A DNA stretch of 64,000 bases from Stereocaulon alpinum (taxonomy: Eukaryota > Ascomycota > Lecanoromycetes > Lecanorales > Stereocaulaceae): positions 39,710-103,709 of the forward strand of contig JAEUBA010000101.1 in the NCBI GenBank assembly GCA_018257865.1, given 5' to 3'. A program made the translations under genes and the position numbers. A model generated the notes under the pieces. The model made no database searches, was not told where the DNA came from, and was given only the letters and a program-made list of their open reading frames with translations. Shown here piece after piece: positions 1 to 12,009 of this stretch; positions within the stretch are counted from its first letter, which is position 1, and each line of letters starts with the position of its first letter.

Positions 1-255
1 GACTGCGCCGCAGAAGCTGGCCAGGAGGTGGAGGACAGAACGTGTAGCAGAGCGCCACATGTACGACTACATGCGTAAATCATATGTTTGGTACACGGAA
101 CCCACCCTGTATTCGATCTCTCGATTACAGTGTTCATCTCGAAGACCATGGTCCATAGCGTGGCATCATTAGACCTAAACTTCGAAGTCGTAAATCACAA
201 ACGGAGCAATCCTACATTGCATCTGTCACAGACCCTGTTCCACCCAACCTGCTTC

Positions 256-1400
256 TCAATTTTCCACGTCCTTGCCTCCATGGACCGCAACCGTATCGTC
301 ACCCACAGCTGGAGCGTTAGCTTCCTCCTGTCTCTCCCAGTATCTATCTTTTTTGTCCCTTCTCCTGATCAACCCAATCAAGTCAAACGGATCTAAGAAG
401 GTAATGAAGAAGTTCCTCTTGTCTGCATACCCTGGCCCCATGATCTCGGTAACACCATCTTCAGCCAGATATACCTTGTTGCTGCTCGGCAAATACTTTC
501 CAGGGTGTCGAACATTGAGCAGAACGCTGTTTGTAATCATGAGCAGAGCCTCGAAGACCCAGAAAAACCATTCGTAACGAACGATGGGCGAGATTGACAT
601 GGGATCGAATCCAGGCCCATAGCGTATGGTAGCAACGGAGAAGTACTCCACAGTGCGGTAGATAGTGCGCACCATAATAAGGGCGCTACTGGCATATAAC
701 GTGTAGAGTACCGACTTCAGATTATCTGGCAGAAGATTGGCTTTGTAACATCTTCTGTGGAAATATACCGCCAGCCAAAGAAAGATGGTAATAATGCCGA
801 GCTGTATAACCAAGGCAGCCTTCATAAGGTCATGTCCCATCTTTTGTTTGCTCTCTGGAAGACTAGAGTTCGTGCTGTAGGAGGCACCGTTCCCGTTGAT
901 AGCTTCAACGATGCCAGATATCGCCCCAAAAGTTGTCAGAACGCGACCTGGGTGGATAGGAGAATGGTAGGGGACATAGTATAGAATCCGCCCTAGAATA
1001 ATGTAATTTGCAAGCTCGTAGAATGGTCTATAATAGTCAGAGTCGTTGGTGATCAAGGCATATAACGGAAGTACTCACGGGGCTGCATAAACTAAGCATA
1101 TGCTTGAAATAAGGACGTTGATGTTGCCAAAGCTATAGGCGCCTATCTCGCGCATGATGTAGCCAGCAGTAAAGACGAGGGCAGTCCAAGGCAGAAGTCC
1201 TGCAAACTTCCAGGCTTTATAATGACTAACAACGTGTAAGTTGACCGATGGCGACGAGACTTTTGATATGCTTACATGCATTGCCAGGTATGGACAGCAC
1301 ATGAGACGGAGAAGAAGAAGGCCCAAGCAACAGGCGCGCCTTTGTTTGGGGCATAGAACCAGACACTACCAGGCACTGCCAATACCGTCAGTTGGTACAT
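256..1400 (-). CDS. RTA1-like multi-pass membrane protein
   Basis: Fungal RTA1/RTM1 family member: plasma-membrane proteins with about seven helices, linked to lipid translocation and resistance to toxic lipophilic compounds. Three exons in my model: 1400-1276, 1225-1079 and 1027-256, with introns of 50 and 51 nt; frame is kept and the product is 347 aa. The start at 1400 (MYQLTVLAV...) gives the short extracellular N-terminus seen in the family. Visible family signatures are the WFYAPNKGAPVAWAFFF first helix, the GYIMREIGAY segment and the YAAPPFYELANYIILGR stretch that the second intron interrupts. The charged tail (RRRDKKDRYWERQEE) is probably cytosolic. Substrate cannot be told from sequence. 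The family call is firm; the first exon is the least certain part. Confidence 0.88.
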
Positions 1401-2113
1401 GCTGAAATATGGACACGCTGGCTATACCATAGTCACCACCCATCTTAGAGTTATACAGAAGGAATCAACAATTGATTCTCCGCTTCAGCAGCCTCTCTTG
1501 TTGATTGCAGATTACCACGATGGAGGCTGTTATGTTTGGTGCAAAGGGCCGCGTTGGTTCTGGCTGTCCAAAATGTCACCTAGAAGTCTGAAATCGCTTG
1601 ATGCTCACTGTAAGTCGGTGGTTAAGAAGGGGAGAGGTTCAAGCATTGAGTCAACGGGTGCTCCACGTAAATTTAAAGGCAGCAGTGACTGTCAGATAGC
1701 ATCATTTTTATCACCTCCCTTCACGCCATGACTACGAGGCATTTTGCAGAAAGGTCAGCCGCACCTTGGCGGAGAACGCCGTTGGTAGAGCCTTGTCGTT
1801 CTCAATAACATTGGACTCGGTTGCAACGCTTCGTTTGGTTGTCTTAGCTGACCATTCCCTTTCCAACATTAGTGCTTAGAGCTAGCAGGTGAGAGTGCGG
1901 GTTGAAGCGAGGGTTACAGGCTTCACTGCTATCTAGACGCCTTGACAACCTGGATGTGTACCCAAATCATAGGGTATCTTCACGGATACCGATCCAATCA
2001 CTAATTTCCTACTACCTGCAACCTACTCCAAGCATTCAAATCCGTGCCTATGGGACGTGAGTACCGTGGTCGGAATTGACCATGTGACCACGCGATTACG
2101 CCAAGTCGATATT
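1401..2113. other. Intergenic spacer between the RTA1 gene and the broken host gene
   Basis: No convincing gene. An open frame at 1399-1731 runs antisense to the RTA1 start, lacks family features and is treated as chance. The segment would hold the RTA1 promoter (its start is at 1400) and the 3' end of the interrupted minus-strand gene that stops at 2114. CpA and TpG are still present, so RIP did not spread far past the repeat edge at 2129. Confidence 0.5.
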
Positions 2114-2128
2114 TTACAGGCTAAAATC

Positions 2129-2371
2129 TGTTGAATATTCGCTGCATGGCTTGCAGCTTGGCGGTCTTGGCAATGATCAGCCGCTAGAGCGGTCTTGGCA
2201 ATGATTAGCAGCTAGCAGAGTTTTTATTTGTAGCAGAAATTCTCCTTTTCTCCTATATATATAATATAATACCAAGCAGTCTAATATATAGCTATTACTC
2301 TAGTTAATCAAGCTGTATCGTTACCTACAAGAGGTTCCTATAATATTATACCGAATAAGCCTATTCTAATA
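2129..2371 (+). repeat. Cop-1 5' LTR
   Basis: 243 bp, TG start, ends AATA where a canonical end would be ACA (RIP-type change). It aligns with the split 3' LTR (12508-12626 plus 19966-20061, 215 bp in all). The 28-bp difference is a tandem duplication here: the block beginning CGGTCTTGGCAATGAT occurs twice. Confidence 0.85.
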
Positions 2372-2385
2372 GGTTATAAGCCTAG
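2372..2385 (+). promoter_or_regulatory. Cop-1 primer-binding site (half-tRNA type)
   Basis: GGTTATAAGCCTAG sits directly after the 5' LTR. The complement of the initiator tRNA-Met anticodon arm (CTGGGCTCATAACC) is GGTTATGAGCCCAG; the two differences are G to A and C to T, as RIP would make. Copia elements are known to prime from a cleaved initiator tRNA half. Confidence 0.7.
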
Positions 2386-3009
2386 TCTAGTACTTATATC
2401 TACCGTAGAAGCCGTAGGTTACTTATTACTAGAGATTCGATATAACTTAAGTCTATAGCTATTAGTAAAGTCGCTACTATAACTAGCTATTAGAATATAG
2501 CGAAGCTTAATAGAGTAGATAACTACTTAGAGTAGGAGGTAGCAGTTAGGTTAGAATTAATCTAAGCGGATCTATTTAATATCCTTAAAAACAGCTACGT
2601 TATTCCTACCTTTACCTAGGATCTTACTATAAAGCTAGACCTAAGAGTTAGTAGGCTAGATAGATATAACTACGCTAAATACGTATTAGTTAATAGGAAA
2701 GCTCTAGTAAATATCTACCTATTAGTTAAGAAGTATATTTATACGTAGATTAAGACTATTACTGAAGGTCGGTAAGCCTAAAAGAAATTAAAAGAGCTAT
2801 ACGGCGAGAATATAGATATAATATTTAAAGTAGCTCTCTATAAGCTCTTAAGGTTAGAGCTATTAGACTATAAAGACGTCCCTGCCTACCTATTAGCTTT
2901 TAAAGAATATATAGGAAAGATAGAGGAAATAGGGAGTTTATATAACTATAAGTAATAGGTTACCTACTATAAAAGAGGGCTTCTATAATATCTATAGGAA
3001 TATATATTT

Positions 3010-3288
3010 TGTTATAGTATAGCCTTATAAGCTATACCTACTATATTTAAACCTTAGCGCGGTAGGCCCCTAAACCTAATATTAACTTAAGTTAATATCG
3101 AACCTTAGTAGATCCTAGCCTAGCCTAGCTGAGATTCCCTATTAGAAATTAAGTTTTAGTAGCTCCTATATCTAAAGCTACTACCCCCGTCCTATTTCTA
3201 ATTTCTTATCTTTTATCTTAGCTTACTCCTATACCTAAGTCCTTACTATAGAATTAAGAATACCTCGTCTATATCCTATTCCTTAATA
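3010..3288 (+). repeat. Gyp-A 5' LTR
   Basis: 279 bp, begins TGTTATAGTATAGCC and ends CCTTAATA. It matches the copy at 11739-12009 and the inverted LTRs of Gyp-B, but lacks a stretch of roughly 60 bp that the Gyp-B LTRs have next to this end. Confidence 0.85.
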
Positions 3289-5255
3289 TTATAAAAGACT
3301 AACTACCTAGCTAGTACTCCTACGCACTAGAGTAACTATAATATTAGAGTAACTACCTAATTATAATACTTATATATAATAGTTACTCGCTAAAGTCTAA
3401 GAGGATCCCGCTAGGGTCCTAAATACCTTTAACTACCTCTATACCTAAGCTAAGAGTACTACCTTATCTATAGCTATACCTCCTCTATCCCCCCCTATAT
3501 TTAACGTAGTAACCCTCGCTAATATTATTACTTAAGTAATAGTATAGATCGTTTCTACTATAGTTTAGTCTATACCCTAACCTTAAGTATTTAATATAGA
3601 TACTCTTAGCTACGCCTTAATTATAGGACTATAACTATCCTTAGTAATAGGCTATCCTCCTCCTCTTCCTCCTTTATAAACTTAAATCCCCCTATAATCT
3701 AAAAGGCTCCCTGATATCTTAAAGTATAAAGGAGATTAAGATAAGCTAGATATATAGGAATAAACCTTAATATAACGGATATATATAAACTATAACTATT
3801 ACCCTACTAATAGTAATAAGATCGCCTATATAGAACTTAAGTTAGCTATAGGAAAGAAAGCCTCTAACTTAATAAACTAATACTAAAAAGATAGTCTATA
3901 TATATTAACTAGCTTTATTAACTAGAGAAGAAAGCTATAGAAAGCTTATAGTAACCTATTTAAATAAGAGGATACTTAATAATATATCTAAGACCTTAAG
4001 TAAGGTTCTATAACCTTTAGGGAATACCTTAACCTTATCTCCTAAAGGAAGGAATAGTTTAGATTAGAGGATAAATCCTTAATTAATATTATAAGGTATA
4101 ATATTAACTTTAGTACCTAGTAAGCCTTTATTAGATAGTAGAAGGCTAATAGCTAGCGACCCTAAACCTTTAATAAATACGTTCGTATATACTTAGAGAT
4201 TAACTAAGAACTCTAGTAGATTAAATATTAACTACCTTACTAAAGCTCTACGCTTACTAATATTAGAGTAAGTACTAAACCTAGTAGCTAGAGGCCTACT
4301 ACTACTAAAACCCCCTCCTATATAGTTATAGCTACTAACCCTATAATCTAACTACCTCCTAGAGATCTAATAGATCTAAGTATAGTATAGGCTATAGTTA
4401 AGGGTCGGAAGCTATCTAAGCCCTTTATTAAAGTAATATATAATAAGTAGAAACTATATTACTATTATAAGCTCTCCTACCTAAGTCTTATTACTAAGAA
4501 GTGCCTAAATAAGTAGACCTAACTCCGCTCTAGAATTATTACTAAGTTCGATAATAACTAAAGTATTATAGGGGGTATCTCCTTAGATATAGGAAAAGTC
4601 TAATCCCTATATAAAGTTATATACTAGGATTATTACTAGTCTTATATTTATCTTCTTATCTCCTAGTCTCGTCTTTTAACCCCCCGCTTTAATTATATAC
4701 TAAGTTCTTAACCTAAGATACTCTATAGTTATTTGAGACTAATCCTACCTTTTATAATAAATATATAGTAATTTAGTATACCCTTCGCCTTACTTAGTTT
4801 AGAATCCTAATATATTACCTTATCGATATAGGCGCTTTAGGATATATATTTATTAACGAAATCTTCGCGCGTACCTAGAATCTTACCTTTTATACCCTTT
4901 ATTACCCTTATATTATCTAAGGATTTAATAGTTAGCCTATAGCAGCTAGCCTAATTACCTATCTAACTAAAGCTATTATAGATACCTAAGGTTATATAGA
5001 AAGGATCTTCTTCTATATAACTAGACTTTAGTAATATCCTATTATCCTTAGTCTTCCCTAGCTCTATTAATATAGCGCTACTACTAATTTCCTAGAAAAC
5101 TCCTTAACCTTCGCCTTAGTATTCTACTTAAAGAATTATACCCCTAGTCCTATTAAGGTTATTACTAAAGATAAACCTTTCCTAATACTAAAGGAGAACT
5201 ATAAGGTAATAACCTCTAAAGAATTCTCCTAGAACCTTACTCTTACTACTTAGTC

Positions 5256-5832
5256 CCCTACTTTAAAGAAGTAAGATATAACTTAGAAGGAGTCTACCTA
5301 GTTCCCTACTTTAAAGAAGTAAGATATAACTTAAAAGGAGTCTACTTAGTCCCCTACTTTAAAGAAGTAAGATACGACTTAGAAGGAGTCTACCTAATCC
5401 TCTACTTTAAAGAAGTAAGACTTAACTTAGAGGGAGTTAATAACTTAGTCCTCTACTTTAAAGAAGTAAGACTTAACTTAGAGGGAGTTAATACCTTAGT
5501 CCTCTACTTTAGAGAAGTAAAACTTAATCCGGAGGGAGTTAACTTAGTCCTCTACTTTAAAGAAGTAAGATTATACTTAGAAGAAATTAACTTAGCCCCC
5601 TACCTTATTCCCTACTTTAAAGAAGTAGAACCTAACTTAGAAGGAGTTAACTTAGTCCCTTACTATATTCCCTACTTTAAAGAAGTATAATATAATTTAA
5701 AAGGAGTTAACCCTATCCCTTACCCTATTCCCTACTTTAGAAGAGTAGAAGATAATTTAGAAGGAGTTAACCTAGTACTTAGTCCTATTCCCTACTTTAA
5801 AGAAGCTAGATTTAACTTTAAAAGAGTTAACC
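5256..5832 (+). repeat. In-frame minisatellite between protease and reverse transcriptase of Gyp-A
   Basis: Eleven units of 48, 51 or 60 bp, each centred on CTACTTTAAAGAAGTA. All unit lengths are multiples of three, so the frame is held and the array encodes a 16-20 residue repeat with core PYFKEVRxNLEGVxLV. The later units carry a four-residue addition of the P-Y-x-I type. Gyp-B has the same array with twelve units. Confidence 0.85.
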
Positions 5833-6696
5833 CCGCTACCTATCTTTAAAGGGACTAGTTATAATAATAAGTATAGCTATATTATCGCCTCTATAAAATA
5901 AGGCTAAATACCTAAGATCTAGCCCCGCCTAGTTACCCTTAATATATATAAGCTAGAGCCTTATACCTTTACCTACCTTATCTAGCTTAATAAGTAGGCC
6001 GCCTTTAGTCTATCCCTTATAGAAATTAATTAATTTCTTAACGGTCCTTATTAACTTAAGTTAATATCGACGCTAGAACCTTACTTAGATTAGGAAACCC
6101 CGCCTAGTACTTATACCTAAGCCTAGGACTAAGCTACGTTTAAGATAAACTAAGAGCTTTACCTAGCCTATACTATAACTTAAGAAAAACTCTAAGCCTA
6201 CTAGGATTAGAAGAATATTAATCTAGCTATAATCCTATCTAAGCGGTACTATAATTTCCTAAACGTCTTTTTAAGGAAGGATATTAATACCTTACTACCC
6301 TATCACCCCTACGACTATACTATTAAGTTAAAAGATAGGTAGTAACCTCTATTATCCTATCTATATAGTATAAGCTATAATAAGATCCTAAAACTCCGTC
6401 GTTACTTAAATAAAAATCTAAGTAAAGGGTTTATCTAAGCTAGTCGTTCCCCCGCTATATCCCCTATCCTATTTATTAAGAAGCCTAGCGGAGGCCTACG
6501 CTTCTATATTAACTATAAAGAATTAGTACCCCTTACCCTTAATCTCTAAGACCTTAAATTAATTAAGTTATACTAAGGTATTTACTAAGTTAGATATTAT
6601 CTCCGCGTTTAATCGCCTTCGGATTAGAGAAGGCGATAAGGAACTAATAGCGTTCCGTACCCGATTCGACTTATTCGAATACCTTATTATACTATT

Positions 6697-6889
6697 TGTT
6701 AGGGGCCGGCCTAGAGCGAGTTAATAGGGGTGTTATTAGACTAGGAGAATATATCTAAGGAAGGAAAGCTAGATATAGGCGTGCGAAGACCTATAAGCAA
6801 CCCGCTAGAGCTAGGCCTAATAGGGCTAGGGTGCTAGGTAGGTAAGGTGATAAGTAGTAACGCTAGAAAGTAAAGCCTAGCCCGTAATA
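6697..6889 (+). repeat. Left LTR of the small nested element
   Basis: 193 bp, near-identical to 8345-8537. Rich in GC islands (GGGGCCGGCC) compared with the surrounding gypsy sequence. Confidence 0.82.
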
Positions 6890-8344
6890 TTACCCCCCTC
6901 CTCTATAAGGTATCGCCCCGATACCTGCAGCTAACGATCTATTAATCTATCTATTAATCTATCCCGCAGGCCTTATAACGTCGGCGGCGTTAGTAGTAGT
7001 TACGGTATTAAGTTATAGAGCGCTAAGATTTATCCTCTAAAAGTCGGTATTTAGCGACAGCGATATAGGGACTAGTAACTATATAAACTACTTACGAATT
7101 ATACCTCCAACCTATTAGGTAGTTATAGCGAGCGACGGTAGTAGTAGGATATTAATAGATAGCCTGCTAGCGTAGCTAGAATCGAAAAGTCGAAAAAGGA
7201 AATATTTAAATAAATATAGGTTTCGCGTAGCGAAATACGCAGCGAAATATAAGGCGAAATATAAGTATAAAAATAGTAGCGTTCCACCTAGCTTAGTAAT
7301 TAGACTATACTATATTAGGTATAGCTTACCCCTTATCGGTGTTAAGAAGCGGTATAGGTCTATACCTAGGAATTACAGCGTTACTGAAAGTTATAGTATT
7401 ACTAGATACTTACTAAGCTGCTAGGTTACTAAGCTGTAGCTTTGCTAGAAGCTAGAGCTTACTAGAAGTTATAGTATTACTAAAAGTTATAGCGTTACTA
7501 GATACTTACTAAGCTGCTAGGCTGCTGAGCTGCTAAGCTGCTAAGAACTGCAGCTTTACTCCTAATTCTTATTCCTATATAGATATAGACCTATACTCTT
7601 TCTTAGCTTTCGAAACTATCGGTGAGGATTTACAGTAGCTTTATAAGGATTTAGTAAGGTAAGACGAACTGCCTACTAGTAGTAGGATCGTCTATTATAA
7701 TAGTAATTCGGTAGGACGGTCGAATTAGGTGGTAAGGTAAAGGCGATAGTTAGATAGTTTAAACTTAGTAGGACGTCCGAATTCGGTGGTAAGGTAAGGT
7801 CGGTAGTTAGGTAGTATTCTCGCTAGGTTCTAGTACCTAGCTAGCTGCCAGCTATACTAGCGGTATATATATCTCGTCTTAGGGTAAGTAGAGGGACGAA
7901 GGCTGAGGTACTTAAGGTATTACTAATAAGGGTTTTTTCTTTAATACTAGCTTAGTATTAAGATTAGGTAGGCTATAGCCTCTTTAGGACGCGTCCTAGT
8001 ATTCGTATTAGTCTACCCTTACCCCTACCTCCTAGGTAGTATAGGTATAGTTATTAGAGTACCTTCTAAGCAGGCTTACTTCTTTATCTTTTATTAATTA
8101 AGCGGCCCTAATCTCTACCGTTTATTTAGACTCGCTAGTAGACTTATAAGCTCCTAGCCTTTATTTTAACTCGCTACTAAGCCTATAAGCTCTACTGTTT
8201 ATTTCACCTCGCTAGTAGACTTATAAGGGCGGGGGTTTACGGTGTTACTAATACTCTTAGTATCACCTAGAGCTGATTATAGGGAGGTAAGGGTGCGTCG
8301 CTAGGAGGTTTAACATCGCCCGTTACGATAGAGATATATTCTAA

Positions 8345-8537
8345 TATTAGGGGCCGGCCTAGAGCGAGTTAATAGGGGTGTTATTAGACTAGGAGAATAT
8401 ATCTAAGGAAGGAAAGCTAGATATAGGCGTGCGAAGACCTATAAGCAACCCGCTAGAGCTAGGCCTAATAGGGTTAGGGTACCGGGTAGGTAAGGTAATA
8501 AGTAGTAACGCTGGAAAGCAAAGCCTAGCCCGTAATA
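8345..8537 (+). repeat. Right LTR of the small nested element
   Basis: 193 bp partner of 6697-6889; the TG start has become TA. Followed by the target duplication CTATT. Confidence 0.82.
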
Positions 8538-11500
8538 CTATTTGGATTATATAATAGCCCTGCCTCGTTCTAGTATTATATTAACGATACTCTAAGAGAG
8601 TTCCTAGACGAAACCTGTACTGCGTACCTTAATAATATCCTAATCTATAGCGATATCGAAGCTGAGTATAAGATTTATATTCGATAAGTGCTTTAGAAGC
8701 TCCGTAAAGCGAGGCTATAAGTAGATATAACTAAGTACGACTTCTATATTAAAGAAGTTACCTACCTAGGACTAATTATTACTACCTAAGGGATTAAGAT
8801 AGATCCTAAGAAAATTAATACTATCTTAAATTAGCCTAAGCTTACTAATATTAAGGACGTCTAGAGTTTCCTTAGATTCGCTAACTTCTATAGGCGTTTT
8901 ATCTACGAGTTTAGTCAGCTAGCAGTACTACTAACCGCCCTAACTAAAAAAGATACGCCGTTTAAGTAGAATAATAAGTACTAAGCCGCCTTTAAGGCTT
9001 TAAAGAAAGCCTTTACCTCTAATATAATCCTAGTCTACTTCGATACTAACTGTAAGATTATAGTAGAAACCGACGCTTCTAACTATATATTAGGAGGAAT
9101 CCTATCTTAGTATAATAACTAAGATATACTACGCCCCGTTACTTACTTCTTAAAGAAGTATAACCCTACTAAGTATAACTATAAGATCTATAATAAGGAA
9201 CTTATAGCTATTATCTACGCCTTTAAGGAATAGCGCCTTAAGCTAAAAGGCTCCGCTCTACCTATAGAGGTAATATCCGACTATAAAGCCCTAGAGTACT
9301 TTACCTTATTTAAGGAATTATCGCGCTGCTAAGCTAGATAGAGCGAATTCCTATCCTAATTTAACTATAAGATTACCTACCAACTAAGAAAAGACAGTAG
9401 TAAACCTAATATATTAACTTATTAATTAGGAGATCTCCTTAAAGAGGGGGATATATTAGACCTTAGATACTAGTACTAGTACTAGATAATCCTTAAGCGG
9501 AGAAACCTAGCCTTAGAAGTCTTTACGGACTATACCTAAAGTATATTACTAAGCGCGACTTCCCTAGCCCTAGCCTTAGTCCCCCTAGTTATAATAGTAA
9601 CTACCTTAGATATCCTTATTTAGCCCTTCTAACTATACCTTACCCTAATTTAGGTAACCTTAGTAGAATTAGAGGTAGACCTTAACCTAAAACCCTAGAC
9701 CTTACCCTTATCCTATAAACCTAAGTTAAATAGTAATAATCCTATTAACCCTAATAAAGACCCCCTTAACGTCCTAACTTAATAGCTATAGGATAGAGCT
9801 AACGAAGCTAACTAGTTCGTACTTAGAGTCCTAGAAATACTACGCTTTAGGGAAAGATATTATAGTAGAATCCCCCTTATAGAGTATAAAGATAAGGACG
9901 GAGTCCTATACTTCTATAAGAAGCGGTATATCCTAAATTTTAATAAGCTACGGCTTCGCCTAGTCTAGCTAGTCTATAACAGCGTCGTAGGTAGCTACCC
10001 TAGTTATATAAAGTATTACGAGTTAATTAACTAAGCCTATTAGTAGCTAAACGTCTATACTACTATCTAGTATTTCGTACGGAATTACTATATATATTAT
10101 AGAACTAAGCCCTCCCGCTAGCGTACCTAAGGTTAGCTACGCCTATTACTACCTCCTTAATAATAATAGAGAGATATCTTAATAGACTACGTAGGTCCTT
10201 TATTACCTTATACCTATAGGGGAATTACCTATCGGTATATTCTAGTCTTTATTAATTAATTAACTAAGATATAATATCTTATACCTATTACGTCTATAGA
10301 AGTAGACGAAGCCTATAATAGCTTTTACTAAAATATATAGAAGCTCTATAGATTACCTAATATCCTTATATTTAATAGAGGATCCTAGTTTATATTAGAA
10401 GTTTAGTAGTCCCTTTATAAGTAGCTTAGGATTAACCTACGAATATCTATAGGCTATTACCTATAAACGGATAGCTAAACTAAGCGCTTTAACGCAGTAA
10501 TAGAATACTACCTTTATATATATATTAACTATATATAAGATAATTAGATAAAGTAGCTCTTAGGAGCGGAGTTCTTTAATAATAATATAGACTCCTTTAA
10601 TACCCTAGCCTTATCTTCCTTAACTAATTATAGTTAATACCCTTATATTAGGTTTAAACTAACTAAACCCTTACCCCTAAATCTTACTACTTAGGCCTAT
10701 AACTATCTAATCGCTACTAACGAATTCGCGATATAGATAGAAGCCCTTAATAACTACCTATAGGATAAGATATTAATCGCCTAAGTAATCTTTAAGTCTT
10801 TAGTTAACTAGTACTAACGCCCCTACCTAAGATACTTAGTAGATAATTAAGTATAATTAAATACTAAGAACCTAAATACTACGCGACCCTCTATTAAGTT
10901 AGATAACTATAATATTAGTCCTTTCTAAGTCTCTAAGATCTTTAATAACCCCCTTATAATCTAGTTAGACCTACCCCTATCTATAAAAGTCTACCCTATC
11001 TTCTATACTAGCTTACTATAGCTAGTAGCTAATAATCCCCTACTTAAATAAGTCTAACTACCCTAAGAACTTATAATTACTAAAGACGGCTAACGCGAAT
11101 AATATATTAATAGTATCTTAAATTCTAAGTATAACCGTAGATATAGCCTACTACTACTAAAGTATTATATTAATTAGGAAGGCTACGTAGCGACGTAGGA
11201 ACTATTTTAATACCTAAACTATTATTAATAAGCTATTAATAAGTACTACGCCTTAAAGCCTAGCGCTACTAGTCCCTATAAATCCCTATATACTATTTAA
11301 GGTTACCGCTATAAGGAGCCCTTACTTACCTAATTCTCGCCCTCACCTCGCCTAGTCCTCGCCTTATTAATAATTACCGTATTACTATATAAGCTCGATA
11401 TTAACTTAAGTTAATATTAATCCTTAATAAATCCTCGCCTAGCCTCGCCTAGTCCCTGCCTTACCTTATTCCGTACTTTAGAGAGTATAACCTAACTTAA

Positions 11501-11738
11501 AGAGAATTACCTTAGTCCTCACCTCGCCTTACCTCGCCTAGTTATAACTCTAGATAAGTTAAGTCCCCGCCTCGCCCTAATTATAACTCCGAATAAGTTA
11601 AGCCCCTACTTAGTTACGACTCCGGAGGAGTTAAGTTCTCGCCTTACCCTACCTATCTAGTCCTTATCCCTTCTTACTAAGTCCCTACCTCGCCGCCGTA
11701 TACCTCTTATAGGAGCTTAACCTTAAAGAGGGGGCTAC

Positions 11739-12009
11739 TATTATAGTATAGCCTTATAAGCTATATCTACTATATTACTACTAAGTGCCCCTAAGTCTAA
11801 TATTAACTTTAGTTAATATCGAGCCTTAGTAGACCTAGCCTAGTCTAGCTAAGATTACCCTATTAAGAATTAAGTTCTAGTAGCTCCTATATATAGAGCT
11901 ACTACCCCCGTCCTATTTCTAATTCCTCGTCTTTTATCTTAGCTTACTCCTATACCTAAGTCCTTACTATAGAATTAAGAATACCTTATCTACGTCCCGT
12001 TCCCTAATA
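11739..12009 (+). repeat. Gyp-A 3' LTR
   Basis: 271 bp, begins TATTATAGTATAGCC (TG changed to TA) after the purine-rich AAAGAGGGGG tract, and ends CCCTAATA. The next bases return to Cop-1 sequence. Confidence 0.83.

Larger units (their letters stand above)
6697..8537 (+). mobile_element. Small non-autonomous LTR element (TRIM/LARD-like) inside Gyp-A
   Basis: 1841 bp with 193-bp LTRs at 6697-6889 and 8345-8537, starting TGTTAGGGGCCGGCC (TATTAGGGG in the right copy) and ending CCCGTAATA. The target duplication CTATT is at 6692-6696 and 8538-8542. Gyp-B has the same reverse-transcriptase sequence uninterrupted, which confirms the insertion. The internal 1.46 kb shows no reverse transcriptase, integrase or gag. 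It holds direct repeats near 7380-7560, 7690-7815 and 8105-8230, and a perfect hairpin GGTATCGCCCCGATACC at 6909-6925. It keeps more CA/TG steps than its host, suggesting fewer RIP rounds. Direction of transcription is unknown; plus is nominal. Confidence 0.82.
3010..12009 (+). mobile_element. Gyp-A: Ty3/gypsy chromodomain LTR retrotransposon, RIP-mutated
   Basis: LTRs at 3010-3288 and 11739-12009; coding sense is plus. Reading through RIP stops shows the gypsy order. Gag with a decayed zinc knuckle lies near 4455-4515. Protease has a D-I/T-G-A site near 4825-4865. An in-frame repeat array follows at 5256-5832, then reverse transcriptase from about 6420. The latter is interrupted at 6697-8537 by another element and resumes with the active-site box near 8618-8650, where the two Asp codons now read Asn. 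RNase H is at 9040-9360 and integrase at about 10170-10520. A chromodomain-like end near 11155-11230 keeps an EGY...T.E pattern. Removing the insert and its duplicated 5 bp leaves about 7.15 kb. Left and right flanking 5-mers (TATTT, ACTAG) do not match. Confidence 0.88.

Noticed and set aside
1399..1731. 110-codon open frame on the plus strand opposite the RTA1 5' end
   Set aside because: Begins inside the RTA1 start region on the other strand, has no family features, and lies where the RTA1 promoter should be.
5256..5832. Repeat array as a CRISPR
   Set aside because: Units are contiguous, in frame and part of a retrotransposon Pol; there are no unique spacers and the host is a eukaryote.
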